A stretch of 64,000 nucleotides of DNA from the NCBI RefSeq assembly GCF_001889005.1, contig NZ_CP018153.1:964501-1028500 (forward strand), read 5' to 3'. A program made the translations under genes and the position numbers. The DNA comes from Christiangramia salexigens (GTDB lineage: Bacteria > Bacteroidota > Bacteroidia > Flavobacteriales > Flavobacteriaceae). Shown here piece by piece: positions 50,834 through 60,128 of this stretch. A model generated the notes under the pieces. The model was given only the letters and a program-made list of their open reading frames with translations. It ran no database searches and was not told the DNA's origin. Every line of letters starts with the position of its first letter. The first letter of the stretch is position 1.

Positions 50834-52300
50834 ATGAAATTTTTTAAATATTTAACCCTGCTCTTTGTCTCTGCAACGGTGTTAACCTCCTGCTCCAAAG
50901 ATGAAGATGATATTGCCAACCCTAAACCAAGTACTGGAGGTGAAATGAGCCTTGAGCTGGAAATTAAAGACTTTGTGTGGGAAGGTATGAATGAAATATA
51001 TCTTTATAAAAGTGATATACCTGAATTAAGAGATAGCTTTGATGATGATCAAAACTCCTATTTTGATTATCTAAACCAATTTGAAAGTCCGGAGGATCTT
51101 TTCTATGATGGCCTCGTAGCCAATCAGGACAGGTTTAGCTTCATTGTAGATGATTACGTTGAATTAGAAAATAATTTTGCAGGAATAAGCAAAACTACCG
51201 GTATGAACTTTAGACTCAGTTATGAGCCTAACAGTAGTTCTGAGCTTTTTGGATTTGTAAGATATGTGTCGCCGAATACACCTGCTAAAGATGCCGGAAT
51301 TACCAGAGGAACATTATTCTCCAGCATTAATGGTGAACAGCTTACCCTGTCTAATTATCAGAATCTTCTAAATGCCGAAACTTATGTCTTAGGCCTTGCT
51401 AAACTTGAAGGAGACAACATAATTGATACTGGAGAAACTGTGGAAGTTTCTAAAATTGAATATACATCTAATCCGGTTTTTATTGCCAAAACTATAGAAA
51501 CCAACGGTATCAAAGTTGGTTACCTTATGTATAACAGTTATACAGCCGATTTTGATGATGAGCTAAATGCCGCTTTTGCCGATTTTAAAGCTGCTAATAT
51601 TTCTGAATTAGTATTAGATCTTAGATATAATGGTGGAGGATCTGTAGAATCTTCTGTAGATCTTGCCAGTATGATCACAGGACAGTTTGAAGGAGAAGTT
51701 TTTGCTCAGCAGCAATGGAACCAGAAATATCAGAACTACTTTCTGAATAATAATCCGGACAGACTTTATGATTACTTCAACACAGAGATCAGAACTGGAG
51801 AGAAGATCAACAGTTTAAATCTTACAAAGGTTTATATTATTGGAACCGGATCTACAGCTTCAGCAAGTGAACTTACTATCAATGGACTTAGACCTTATAT
51901 AGATGTGGTTCATGTTGGAACTAATACTGTTGGGAAATTCCAGGCTTCGGTTACTCTTTATGATTCTCCAAATTTTGGAAAAGACAATGCAAATCCAGAC
52001 CATAAATATGCAATTCAGCCTTTAGTATATAAATCTGAAAATGCGAATGGAGTTTCAGATTTTGTAGATGGTTTAACACCGGATATCGTAGTTCAGGAAA
52101 GCATTAGAAATTATGGAGTTTTAGGTGATCCAAATGAAAAACTACTCGCTGCTGCCCTTGCAGATATTAATGGAAACCGAAGAGCTATTCAGTTTGAAGG
52201 TCCTTATCTTAAAGAAGTTACTGAAAGCGGTGCAGATCAATTAGATTATCAAAGAATGTATATTGACGATGTTCCTCAGCTAAAAAGAAACGATCAATAA
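50834..52300 (+). CDS. S41-family peptidase lipoprotein
   Basis: C-terminal-processing-type serine protease of 488 residues. Signal peptide and lipobox (LTSC) give the mature start CSKDEDD, an acidic surface-export-like signal. The order is an N-terminal helical part, a PDZ-like domain at about 120-210 (FVRYVSPNTPAKDAGITRGTLFSSINGEQL), and the catalytic region: VLDLRYNGGGSVES, the nucleophile serine in GTGSTASASELTING, and the catalytic lysine in NTVGKFQAS. Unlike CtpA, the C-terminal addition is small. Probably digests proteins at the cell surface. Confidence 0.9.
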   Translation: MKFFKYLTLLFVSATVLTSCSKDEDDIANPKPSTGGEMSLELEIKDFVWEGMNEIYLYKSDIPELRDSFDDDQNSYFDYLNQFESPEDLFYDGLVANQDRFSFIVDDYVELENNFAGISKTTGMNFRLSYEPNSSSELFGFVRYVSPNTPAKDAGITRGTLFSSINGEQLTLSNYQNLLNAETYVLGLAKLEGDNIIDTGETVEVSKIEYTSNPVFIAKTIETNGIKVGYLMYNSYTADFDDELNAAFADFKAANISELVLDLRYNGGGSVESSVDLASMITGQFEGEVFAQQQWNQKYQNYFLNNNPDRLYDYFNTEIRTGEKINSLNLTKVYIIGTGSTASASELTINGLRPYIDVVHVGTNTVGKFQASVTLYDSPNFGKDNANPDHKYAIQPLVYKSENANGVSDFVDGLTPDIVVQESIRNYGVLGDPNEKLLAAALADINGNRRAIQFEGPYLKEVTESGADQLDYQRMYIDDVPQLKRNDQ

Positions 52301-52317
52301 TCCACACTATAAATTAT

Positions 52318-52347
52318 AAAAAAAACCTGCCAATCGGCAGGTTTTTT
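52318..52347. terminator. Bidirectional Rho-independent terminator
   Basis: AAAAAAAACCTGCC, AATC loop and GGCAGGTTTTTTT, with A/T tails on both sides. It separates the convergent S41 protease gene and the B12 lipoprotein gene. Confidence 0.9.
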
Positions 52348-52353
52348 TATATC

Positions 52354-53430
52354 CTAATTATTGAAATAAACACCATTTGGATTAACCCCCACTGTATATT
52401 GCTTTAGGAGAATGCCATTGGTTAGATCATAGACATACAGCTTCCCGTTGCCTGTAAAATCCGGATTAGGAGATGAAACATATAGCTTTGAATTATTAAC
52501 CTGCATGCCGTAAAGGACTGCTGGTTCGTCTACTGTAAGAACTGCAGCTTCCGGTAATTCAGAGTTACCTGTAGAATATTGATAGATCTCTTTCCCTAAA
52601 TTATAGTATAAAGCACCCCCATTTTTAACCAGATGATCAGGATGACTTGATACATCATTGAATTCCAGTTCTTCCTCCACGGTATTCGTATTAATATTTA
52701 TCCCACTCAGTTTTCCAGCGGTTTCGGTATCGGCATATGATGGTTTACCACCAGATAAAACCCAAAGTCGGTTCTCATTTAAAGCCATAGAATTCGGCGC
52801 GTCACCTACTTCGATCTGCGCCTGCAATGTATTTGTTGTTGCATCTATTACACTCACTATATTATTAAAAGTAAAACCGCCTTTATGAGCCACAAATAAT
52901 TTATTATTGGCAGAGATCAAAGCTTCAGGTCCTTCCGGAACATCTATTTTTTCGATAAATGAAAAATCGGAAAGATCAAATACCGCTATATAGTCATCAG
53001 ATGCGTTCATCCCATCACCCCAGTTACTCACATAGATCTTATCATTGATTACTTCAGCGTACCTCGGATTGCTCAGATTCGCTTCTATACTTCCAACACT
53101 CTTAAAAGTATACCTGTTAACTAATTCAATCTTATTGGACACATTTAGTACTATTATAGCAAGCCCCTCATATAGTTTAATACTCTGGCCTGTATCACCA
53201 AGAGCCACAGAATTTACAGACTTGAAAATTTGAGATTCCTGCACCCCGTTTTCTTCATCAATAAAACTTACCGTAGAGTTTCCAGATCCAAAATTTCCTT
53301 CATTTAAGACAAAAATCCCAGTTTCATATGCATTGCTATTAGCAGGTTGAGGACAGCAATCGGTATCTTCCGAACAAGAATAAAGTATTAGAATAATCGA
53401 AAGCGAAAAAAATAGATGTGGAAATTTCAT
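52354..53430 (-). CDS. btuG: BtuG-like surface lipoprotein, YncE/DUF5074 propeller
   Basis: Product of 358 residues. Signal peptide ends in the lipobox LYSC; the mature N-terminus CSEDTDCC has acidic residues directly after the cysteine, which suits display on the cell surface. Propeller-type repeats follow: NEGNFGSGNSTVSFID, KIYVSNWGDGMNASDDYIAVFD, KLFVAHKGGF, LWVLSGGK, LYVSSPNPDFTGNGKLYVYDL. In Bacteroides the BtuG lipoprotein has such a seven-bladed propeller and captures vitamin B12 for BtuB. It begins three bases after the btuB stop, behind the cobalamin riboswitch, which supports this role. Confidence 0.85.
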   Translation of the reverse strand: MKFPHLFFSLSIILILYSCSEDTDCCPQPANSNAYETGIFVLNEGNFGSGNSTVSFIDEENGVQESQIFKSVNSVALGDTGQSIKLYEGLAIIVLNVSNKIELVNRYTFKSVGSIEANLSNPRYAEVINDKIYVSNWGDGMNASDDYIAVFDLSDFSFIEKIDVPEGPEALISANNKLFVAHKGGFTFNNIVSVIDATTNTLQAQIEVGDAPNSMALNENRLWVLSGGKPSYADTETAGKLSGININTNTVEEELEFNDVSSHPDHLVKNGGALYYNLGKEIYQYSTGNSELPEAAVLTVDEPAVLYGMQVNNSKLYVSSPNPDFTGNGKLYVYDLTNGILLKQYTVGVNPNGVYFNN

Positions 53431-53433
53431 GAT

Positions 53434-55263
53434 TTAAAATTTGATTATTAATGTAGATTTAATAGATGTGCCGGGCATAATTCTCCCAGGCAGACTTTGA
53501 TATTCTTTATTTAGCAAATTATCGGCCTTTAAATTCAGGCTGATCTCAGGTATACTCGAAATCTTATAACCAACCCCCATGTTGGTCAAGCCGTAAGAAT
53601 CCAGCGTATAAAAATTATCAGAAGAAGTATATATACCTCCATTGAAGATATATTCCGCAAGAACCGACAACCGATCAATCTGATAATTTACCGAGGATGT
53701 AAGTTTATGATAAGGAGTATAGATCAATTGATTCCCGGATGCCTGATCTGTAGATCTGGTATAAGCGTAACTGGTGTTTACGTGCAAAGGATTATCTATA
53801 AACGTCCCCGTCCAGCTACCAAAAAATTCGACCCCATAATTCCTCACATGATCTGTATTTAAAGGTCGCCAAAGACCGTTGGCATCCGGCACCCATCTAA
53901 TAAGATCTTTTATATCGATAAAATACGTGGTGAGGTTGAATTCAAAATCATTATAAATGATCTGAGTTCCAATTTCAGCCTGTAATGATGTTTCAGGAAC
54001 GAGCTCTGTATTTCCTCCTTGCAACCAGTACAGATCATTGAAACCAGGAACTCTGAAATTTCTTGAAGTATTAAATCTTAAAGAATAACTCTCGGTAAAC
54101 CTATAATTAAGACCTGCTGAAAATAGAAGTGGAGATTTAAATTCGTCATTAAACTCCTTTCTAAGACTTAATTGATAGCTCGTCTTATCCAGCTCCTGCT
54201 TCCATAACAAAGAAAATCCGGTAGTATTTCGGCTTGCATTTTCTATCCCGGTTCCTTCGCCCCTTATATTGGAGTAATCTGCGATAAAGTCTAGTTGTTT
54301 ATCTTCTGAAAACTCATAGCCAAGATTGTATTTTATAAGCCCGGTCTTAGCATTTCCAAAGCTATGATCCTCAGTTTCCCGATTTTCATAATACTTGAAA
54401 TTTTCTTCCAACCAGGCTACTTTCAGGCTGCTTGTAAAATCATTCAGAAAGGATTTCCATTCAAAAAGATTTCTGGAATTGAGATCTATGAACTTACTTT
54501 TTGAAGGAATCAAAAGTGTTCCAGAGAAGCCTCTTTCACCTTCATAATAGGCAGAATGAACTTTCAGAATATTATTATCGTTGAGCCAATGACCTATAGA
54601 AGCATTAAAGGACATGTTGTAAAAATCACCATTTTCATTAAACCGGTCTGTCCCCGTGTATTCATAATCATTTGCTGAATCCAGCCATGCAGCGCTTAAT
54701 TTAAGGCTGGTCTTATCATTGGAAAAACTGCCTTGATAATTAGCCTGATAGGTCTCAAAGCTTCCATAAGAAATATTAAAGCTATTTGAGTTAACACCTG
54801 AAAAATCGAGGTCATTATTAAGGTGAATGCTACCGCCAATTGCGCCACTGCCGTACACAACGCTTCCTCCTCCCGGTCTTAAACTAACATTATCAAAACC
54901 TCTCGTATTAATAGTATTGAAATCGGTTTGGCCCGTGAACTGAGAGTTGATGTTTATGCCGTTCCATACCACGGCAGTTTGCGAAGCCCCGGTTCCTCGC
55001 ACAGAGACCGAAGACAGCATCCCGTTACCATACTCCCTAAAGTAAAAAGGTGTGTTTATTTTTAATAAAGAGGTTAATAAGGCATCATTACTGTAAATAA
55101 GAGAGTCTTCCAGCTTTTTAACCAGTTGACCATCCGAATTGGTATTAAGCTTTACATCAGATAACCGAATTTCGTTCAGCCAATTAATGGAATCCTGTTG
55201 TGCCCTACAGACGTGGATGCACAATAGCATTATTATAAAAGAGAATGTGATTTTTTTGCTCAT
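53434..55263 (-). CDS. btuB: BtuB-type TonB-dependent vitamin B12 receptor
   Basis: Outer-membrane receptor of 609 residues from the ATG at 55263 (MSKKITFSFIIMLLCIHVCRAQ signal peptide). An ATG at 55293 would add ten residues and destroy the signal start. The plug shows SVRGTGASQTAVVWNGININSQFTGQTDFN and GGGSVVYGSGAIGGSI, then the barrel with LRFNTSRNFRVPGFNDLYWLQGGN and the final strand SIKSTLIIKF. No N-terminal CarboxypepD_reg domain is present. It lies directly behind a cobalamin riboswitch and ahead of a BtuG-like gene, so the substrate is very likely a corrinoid. Confidence 0.94.
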   Translation of the reverse strand: MSKKITFSFIIMLLCIHVCRAQQDSINWLNEIRLSDVKLNTNSDGQLVKKLEDSLIYSNDALLTSLLKINTPFYFREYGNGMLSSVSVRGTGASQTAVVWNGININSQFTGQTDFNTINTRGFDNVSLRPGGGSVVYGSGAIGGSIHLNNDLDFSGVNSNSFNISYGSFETYQANYQGSFSNDKTSLKLSAAWLDSANDYEYTGTDRFNENGDFYNMSFNASIGHWLNDNNILKVHSAYYEGERGFSGTLLIPSKSKFIDLNSRNLFEWKSFLNDFTSSLKVAWLEENFKYYENRETEDHSFGNAKTGLIKYNLGYEFSEDKQLDFIADYSNIRGEGTGIENASRNTTGFSLLWKQELDKTSYQLSLRKEFNDEFKSPLLFSAGLNYRFTESYSLRFNTSRNFRVPGFNDLYWLQGGNTELVPETSLQAEIGTQIIYNDFEFNLTTYFIDIKDLIRWVPDANGLWRPLNTDHVRNYGVEFFGSWTGTFIDNPLHVNTSYAYTRSTDQASGNQLIYTPYHKLTSSVNYQIDRLSVLAEYIFNGGIYTSSDNFYTLDSYGLTNMGVGYKISSIPEISLNLKADNLLNKEYQSLPGRIMPGTSIKSTLIIKF

Positions 55264-55310
55264 AACCTGCCGACCTTTATCCCGAAAGTCCATTGATATT
55301 GGTGAAATTC

Positions 55311-55490
55311 AGGCAGGTCTCCTGGCTCGCGTACTACAATTCACCTTCCCACCCGTATGGGCAGTGGTTTGAAGAATTATTGCAGTCACCCTAAAGGGCT
55401 AAGCATACAGTTGCGGGAACAGCTCAGGCTTTAATCTGAATTTACAGTTCATAAATCAAATTTCTCCTGATTCCCTTTTAATCCACACAG
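55311..55490 (-). promoter_or_regulatory. Cobalamin riboswitch controlling btuB
   Basis: Read on the minus strand: GGATTAAAAGGGAATCAGG, then AGCTGTTCCCGCAACTGTA, GCCACTG-like CCACTGCCC, GGGTGGGAAGGTG, and the B12 box GAGCCAGGAGACCTGCCT (55328 to 55311). These are the conserved blocks of the cobalamin aptamer in correct order. It precedes btuB by 47 bases. The ACCTGCC end of the box (55318-55312) is complementary to GGCAGGT (55271-55265), which sits two bases upstream of the btuB start, so ligand-linked control at translation start is likely. Confidence 0.95.
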
Positions 55491-55575
55491 ATTACTAGAT
55501 CGGTGCTGAACCAAAATTTCAGAGACAAAATTAAACAATTATTAAGGTTATCAGGATCAAAAATTTAAATAATCT

Positions 55576-55583
55576 TACTTTTG
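55576..55583 (+). promoter_or_regulatory. -7 box of btuFCD promoter
   Basis: TACTTTTG matches TAnnTTTG. It overlaps an in-frame TTG at 55581, which is thus not a start; a transcript would begin near 55587 and leave about 15 bases before TTG 55602. The -33 partner is weak. There is no room for a riboswitch on this side. Confidence 0.5.
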
Positions 55584-55601
55584 GACTTCAAAGATTCAAA
55601 T

Positions 55602-56735
55602 TTGAAACAAGCAATTCTCATTCTGTTTATTCTTTTATTGTCCTCCTGCAAAGATTCCGGGAAGAACAATTCCCAATATACATTTTCGGGACACAAGGTG
55701 GATATTGAAAATGCGGAAGGGTTTAGCATCGAAAAATTTGATGGCTACAGCCTATTAAAGGTTAATACTCCCTGGCCCGGAGCAGAGGAACCCTACAAAT
55801 ACCTTCTTGCGAACGCACATGCAAAGATCCCTGAGAATCTTAATTATGACCAACGAATTGAAATACCTCTTAAGACGATCGTTGTCACTTCCACTACGCA
55901 TATTCCCGCACTGGAAGCTTTAGATGAAGAAACGAGTTTAATAGGATTTCCCGGGCTACATTATATTTCATCAGAGAAAACCAGAGAATTAATAAAAGCT
56001 GGTAAAATCTCTGAATTGGGTAAGAACGAAAATCTGAATACCGAAGTTTTATTAGACCTATCCCCCGATGCCGTGATCGGTTTTGCAATTAATGCTTCCA
56101 ATAAAAGTTTTGAGTCCATCCAAAAAACAGGAATTCCGGTAATTTTTAATGGAGACTGGACCGAAAAAACACCACTTGGTAAAGCTGAATGGATAAAATT
56201 TTTCGGGGCGCTATTCGATAAGCAGGAAGAAGCCAATAAAATATTCAATGACATTAAAGCTGAATACCTAAAAGCAAAACAAATTGCCGGCACTAGCAAA
56301 TCCAGACCAAGTGTTCTAAGTGGCTCCATGTTCAATGACAAATGGTATATGCCTTATGGAAATTCATGGCAGGCAAGATTTATACAGGATGCCAACGCAA
56401 ATTATCTTTACTCAGACACTTCCGGTGAAGGTAGCCTGGCCCTTAGTTTTGAAAGTGTTCTGGGAAAAGCCGAGGATGCCGAATTTTGGATAAGCGCAGG
56501 CCAATTCACATCATATGACCAGTTGATCAAGGAGTCTGAGCATTACCAAAGATTTCGATCGGTGCAAAACAAAAATGTTTATAGCGTTAGTTTATCCAAA
56601 GGAGAAACAGGAGGAATTTTATTTTATGAATTGGGTCCGCAAAGACCTGATCTAATTTTAAAAGATCTGATTTCCATCTTTCATCCTGAATTATTAAAGC
56701 AATACGAACCGGTGTTTTACAAACAACTGCAATAA
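55602..56735 (+). CDS. btuF: BtuF-like B12 ABC substrate-binding lipoprotein
   Basis: Product of 377 residues from TTG 55602, which gives a clean lipoprotein signal (MKQAILILFILLLSSC). An in-frame TTG at 55581 lies inside the -7 box. The mature part belongs to the periplasmic-binding class III fold: LKTIVVTSTTHIPALEALDE, LIGFPGLHYIS, EVLLDLSPDAVIGFAI, and LKDLISIFHPELL. No acidic signal follows the cysteine (CKDSGKN), so it should face the periplasm. Siderophore-binding proteins share this fold; its neighbour btuB behind a cobalamin riboswitch favours B12. Confidence 0.85.
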   Translation: MKQAILILFILLLSSCKDSGKNNSQYTFSGHKVDIENAEGFSIEKFDGYSLLKVNTPWPGAEEPYKYLLANAHAKIPENLNYDQRIEIPLKTIVVTSTTHIPALEALDEETSLIGFPGLHYISSEKTRELIKAGKISELGKNENLNTEVLLDLSPDAVIGFAINASNKSFESIQKTGIPVIFNGDWTEKTPLGKAEWIKFFGALFDKQEEANKIFNDIKAEYLKAKQIAGTSKSRPSVLSGSMFNDKWYMPYGNSWQARFIQDANANYLYSDTSGEGSLALSFESVLGKAEDAEFWISAGQFTSYDQLIKESEHYQRFRSVQNKNVYSVSLSKGETGGILFYELGPQRPDLILKDLISIFHPELLKQYEPVFYKQLQ

Positions 56736-57766
56736 TGTTAAGCCAGAGAAAATATAGCCTAGCCCTTGTTATGCTTTTCATCGCAGTAATCCTTACAGGT
56801 TTACTAAATATAAGCCTTGGCTCGGTAAATATCCCAATTAGAGAGGTTTCGGCTTCCCTGCTTGGACTCAAGGTAGACAATGAAACATGGAGATATATCA
56901 TTTTGAATTACAGACTACCTAAGGCAGTTACTGCAATTATCACCGGATCTGGTTTGGCTGTGAGCGGACTTTTAATGCAGACACTTTTTAGAAATCCACT
57001 GGCAGGGCCTTATGTTCTTGGTTTAAGCAGTGGTGCCAGCCTGGGGGTTGCTATCGTCTTTATGGGGGCAAGCATTTTTGGAGCATCTTTTGCCGCAATT
57101 CTTCTTTCCAAATGGAGTCTCGTTATCGCTTCAAGCCTTGGGAGTCTACTGGTGCTTTTTGCAGTGATATTAGCTTCAATAAGGTTAAGAGACACTATGG
57201 CTATTTTAATCATTGGTTTAATGTTTGCCAGTCTCACTGCGGCAATTGTTAGCGTACTGGCCTATTTTAGTCCGGCGTCACAGCTACAGCAATACGTTTT
57301 CTGGTCTTATGGCAGCATTGGTGACCTGAGCTGGGATGAAGTGTTCATATTAGGCGCATTTTGGCTTATAGGGATCCTAATTAGCATTGGAAGCATAAAA
57401 AACCTGAATTCACTGTTATTAGGCGAACAATATGCCAGAAGCCTGGGAACCAATATCCGCAAGAATAGATTATTGATCATTATCGCGACCAGTTTACTTG
57501 CAGGCAGCATCACGGCATTTGCAGGTCCTATTGCATTCGTTGGTCTCGCCGTGCCCCATCTGGTAAGACAGGTAATTCCATCTTCAAATCATATCAGTCT
57601 GGTACCGGCGGTGATCTTTGGTGGAGCAATCTTGATGCTTATCTGTGATATTATTGCCCAACTTCCAGGAAGTGAAATCAGTTTGCCAATTAATGCCATA
57701 ACTTCGCTAATCGGAGCACCGGTAGTTATCTGGTTGCTCGTAAGAAAAAGAAAAATAAATTTTTAG
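56735..57766 (+). CDS. btuC: BtuC-type ABC permease
   Basis: FecCD-family inner-membrane permease of 343 residues with about ten helices. Family motifs: LNISLGSVNIPIREV, YRLPKAVTAIITGSGLAVSGLLMQTLFRNPLAGPYVLGLSSGASLG, GPIAFVGLAVPHLVR, and the last helix PGSEISLPINAITSLIGAPVVIWLLVRKRK. The ATG overlaps the previous stop by one base (TAATG). It pairs with the next gene's ATPase to form the B12 importer. Confidence 0.93.
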   Translation: MLSQRKYSLALVMLFIAVILTGLLNISLGSVNIPIREVSASLLGLKVDNETWRYIILNYRLPKAVTAIITGSGLAVSGLLMQTLFRNPLAGPYVLGLSSGASLGVAIVFMGASIFGASFAAILLSKWSLVIASSLGSLLVLFAVILASIRLRDTMAILIIGLMFASLTAAIVSVLAYFSPASQLQQYVFWSYGSIGDLSWDEVFILGAFWLIGILISIGSIKNLNSLLLGEQYARSLGTNIRKNRLLIIIATSLLAGSITAFAGPIAFVGLAVPHLVRQVIPSSNHISLVPAVIFGGAILMLICDIIAQLPGSEISLPINAITSLIGAPVVIWLLVRKRKINF

Positions 57767-58558
57767 GTGAGAAAGGATATCTCAAATACCGTTCTTAAAA
57801 CCAATGACCTCAGTATAGGTTATAAGAAGAAAAATTTAATTAATTGTATCGCCAGAGGAATCGATTTTGAGATCAATAAAGGCGAATTAACGGCTGTTAT
57901 AGGTGTTAACGGCGCTGGAAAATCCACCTTATTAAAAACATTAAGTGGATTAATCCAACCCATTAAAGGTGAGGTTCTTATAAATAATTTAAAGCTAAAC
58001 AATATTTCCCCAGAAGAAATGGCTAAACAGGTAAGCCTTGTACTTACCGAACAGAGCATTTCAAAAAGTTTAAGCGTAATGGAACTTGTCGCCCTGGGAA
58101 GACAACCTTACACAGACTGGCTGGGACGCCTTACCAAAACCGACCTTAAGAATTTGATGAATGCTATAGAACTGGTTAACATCCGATCTATAAAGAATAA
58201 AAAGTGCTATGAATTAAGTGACGGGCAGTTTCAAAAGGTTCTTATTGCAAGAGCCCTTGCTCAGGACACCTCATTAATTATTCTCGATGAACCCACTACC
58301 CATCTGGACCTGTATCACAAGGCTTACGTTTTAAAATTACTTCAAAGGCTAACCAAAGATACCAATAAAGCCATTCTTTTTGCCACCCATGAAATCAACC
58401 TAGCACTGCAGTTATGCGACAAACTTCTAATAATCAGAGAAGACAGGGTGCTGTTTGGAAAGCCATCTAAGCTTATTGAATTAGACGCTTTTCAGGATCT
58501 TTTCCCGGGAGAATTAATTCATTTTGATAAGGAATCCTCAAGCTTTAAGATCAAATAG
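57767..58558 (+). CDS. btuD: BtuD-type ABC ATPase
   Basis: ATPase of 263 residues starting at GTG 57767, next to the permease stop. Walker A GVNGAGKST at 46-54; Q-loop near EQSISKSLSVMELV; signature ELSDGQFQKVLIARAL, which departs slightly from LSGGQ; Walker B LIILDEPTTHLD; H-loop ATHEINLAL. The length fits FecE/BtuD-type ATPases. End of the btuFCD unit; no terminator hairpin is evident before 58609. Confidence 0.93.
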   Translation: MRKDISNTVLKTNDLSIGYKKKNLINCIARGIDFEINKGELTAVIGVNGAGKSTLLKTLSGLIQPIKGEVLINNLKLNNISPEEMAKQVSLVLTEQSISKSLSVMELVALGRQPYTDWLGRLTKTDLKNLMNAIELVNIRSIKNKKCYELSDGQFQKVLIARALAQDTSLIILDEPTTHLDLYHKAYVLKLLQRLTKDTNKAILFATHEINLALQLCDKLLIIREDRVLFGKPSKLIELDAFQDLFPGELIHFDKESSSFKIK

Positions 58559-58608
58559 ATTTATTTTTAAATAAACTGTCACCCTTCCCTCTAAAATTCT
58601 TAATTAAG

Positions 58609-58616
58609 TATATTTG
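58609..58616 (+). promoter_or_regulatory. -7 box of rmuC promoter
   Basis: TATATTTG matches the Bacteroidota -7 consensus, 17 bases before the rmuC ATG. A good -33 element is not visible. Confidence 0.45.
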
Positions 58617-58633
58617 AAGAAAGCGTTTCTTAA

Positions 58634-60055
58634 ATGAATGACTATCTGTTAATCGCCTTAATATTTATAGTTGCCTTAAGTATTGGCATCTATATTGGAA
58701 GACTTATTTCAGGTCTAAAATCCAAAAATTCAATCGGAATACTTCAGGAAAAAAACAATCAACTGTCACTTCAATTAGAAGACTATAAAAATCAGATAAA
58801 CAGAAATTTAGAATCATATAAAAGCGAATATTCAGCACTTAAAGAGGAAGCCGGAAACAGTATTCAAAAACTTGAAAATGAAAAGGAAGAAATCCGCCGG
58901 GAAAAGGAATTTATAAGTCTGGAGCTCACCAGAAAAACTTCAGAATTCAACAACCTCAAACAGAAGAACGAAGAACAAAAAGCCGAAGTGGAAAAACTTC
59001 AGGAACGCTTCACTAAAGAGTTCGAAAATCTAGCGAATAAAATACTTGACCAAAAATCTGAGAAATTCACCAATATCAACAAACAGAATATTGAGAACAT
59101 TCTGGATCCTCTCAAGGAAAAAATAAAAACCTTTGAGGACAAGGTAAATTTCAGCAACAATGAATCCATCAAAAGGCATGCTGAATTAGGAAAACAGTTG
59201 CAATTCCTAAACGAACAGAACACCAGAATTAGCGAAGAAGCAAACAATTTAACCAAAGCTTTAAAGGGAGACACCAAGATGCAAGGGAATTGGGGCGAAA
59301 TGGTATTGGAAAGAGTCCTTGAGCGAAGCGGTTTACAAAAAGGAAGTGAGTATTTTGTTCAGCAAAGCTTCAATACCAGCGAGGGACGCAGACTCATGCC
59401 AGATGTTATTATCCATATGCCGGGAGAAAAGAAAATGGTGGTGGATTCCAAGGTTTCCCTTAATGCATATGAGCGTTATTCTAATGAGACAGAGAATAAG
59501 GAAAAAACAATACACCTAAAAAACCATCTGACTTCGGTTAGAAACAGGGTAAATGAGCTTAGCAATAAGAATTACCACGCCATTTATGAAATGGACAGTC
59601 CAGATTTTGTATTGCTCTTCATCCCTATAGAAGCTGCTTTTGCTGTGGCTTCTCAGGAATTCCCTGGCTTATACAGCGATGCATTTGAGAAAAATATTAT
59701 AATCGTAACTCCCACTACCTTATTGGCTGTACTTAAAACAATTGACAGCATGTGGCAGAATGAGAAACAAAAACAGAATGCTATTGAAATAGCCACTCAG
59801 GCAGGAGCCTTATATGATTCGTTCACGAATCTCACCGATGAGCTATTAAAGCTGGGGAGACAAATGGATACAGCTCAAAACTCCTATGATTCTGCAATGA
59901 AAAAGCTTACAGGGAAAGGCAATCTTTTAAGAAGAGTGGAAAAACTTAAGAAATTAGGCGCTAAAGCGAGCAAACAGATAGATCAAAAACTTCTTAAGAA
60001 CACTGAAACTGAAGATGAAAAAGAAACAGAGAATGAAACTTTAAATCTACAATAA
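58634..60055 (+). CDS. rmuC: RmuC family DNA recombination protein
   Basis: Product of 473 residues. An N-terminal helix (LIALIFIVALSIGIYIGRLI) precedes a coiled coil of about 150 residues (EKNNQLSLQLEDYKNQINRNLE and on), then the RmuC core: KGDTKMQGNWGEMVLERVLERSGL, GRRLMPDVIIHMPGEKKMVVDSKVSLNAYERY, and FVLLFIPIEAAFAVA. RmuC has a nuclease-like fold and in E. coli limits inversions at short inverted repeats. Acidic tail at the C-terminus. The three following genes run the same way. Confidence 0.93.
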   Translation: MNDYLLIALIFIVALSIGIYIGRLISGLKSKNSIGILQEKNNQLSLQLEDYKNQINRNLESYKSEYSALKEEAGNSIQKLENEKEEIRREKEFISLELTRKTSEFNNLKQKNEEQKAEVEKLQERFTKEFENLANKILDQKSEKFTNINKQNIENILDPLKEKIKTFEDKVNFSNNESIKRHAELGKQLQFLNEQNTRISEEANNLTKALKGDTKMQGNWGEMVLERVLERSGLQKGSEYFVQQSFNTSEGRRLMPDVIIHMPGEKKMVVDSKVSLNAYERYSNETENKEKTIHLKNHLTSVRNRVNELSNKNYHAIYEMDSPDFVLLFIPIEAAFAVASQEFPGLYSDAFEKNIIIVTPTTLLAVLKTIDSMWQNEKQKQNAIEIATQAGALYDSFTNLTDELLKLGRQMDTAQNSYDSAMKKLTGKGNLLRRVEKLKKLGAKASKQIDQKLLKNTETEDEKETENETLNLQ

Positions 60056-60128
60056 GAAAAACTGCAGTCTTAAAGCATTTTCATAGAAATTAGAAGAATT
60101 CAAAAACCTTATTTATAAGAACATTTAC

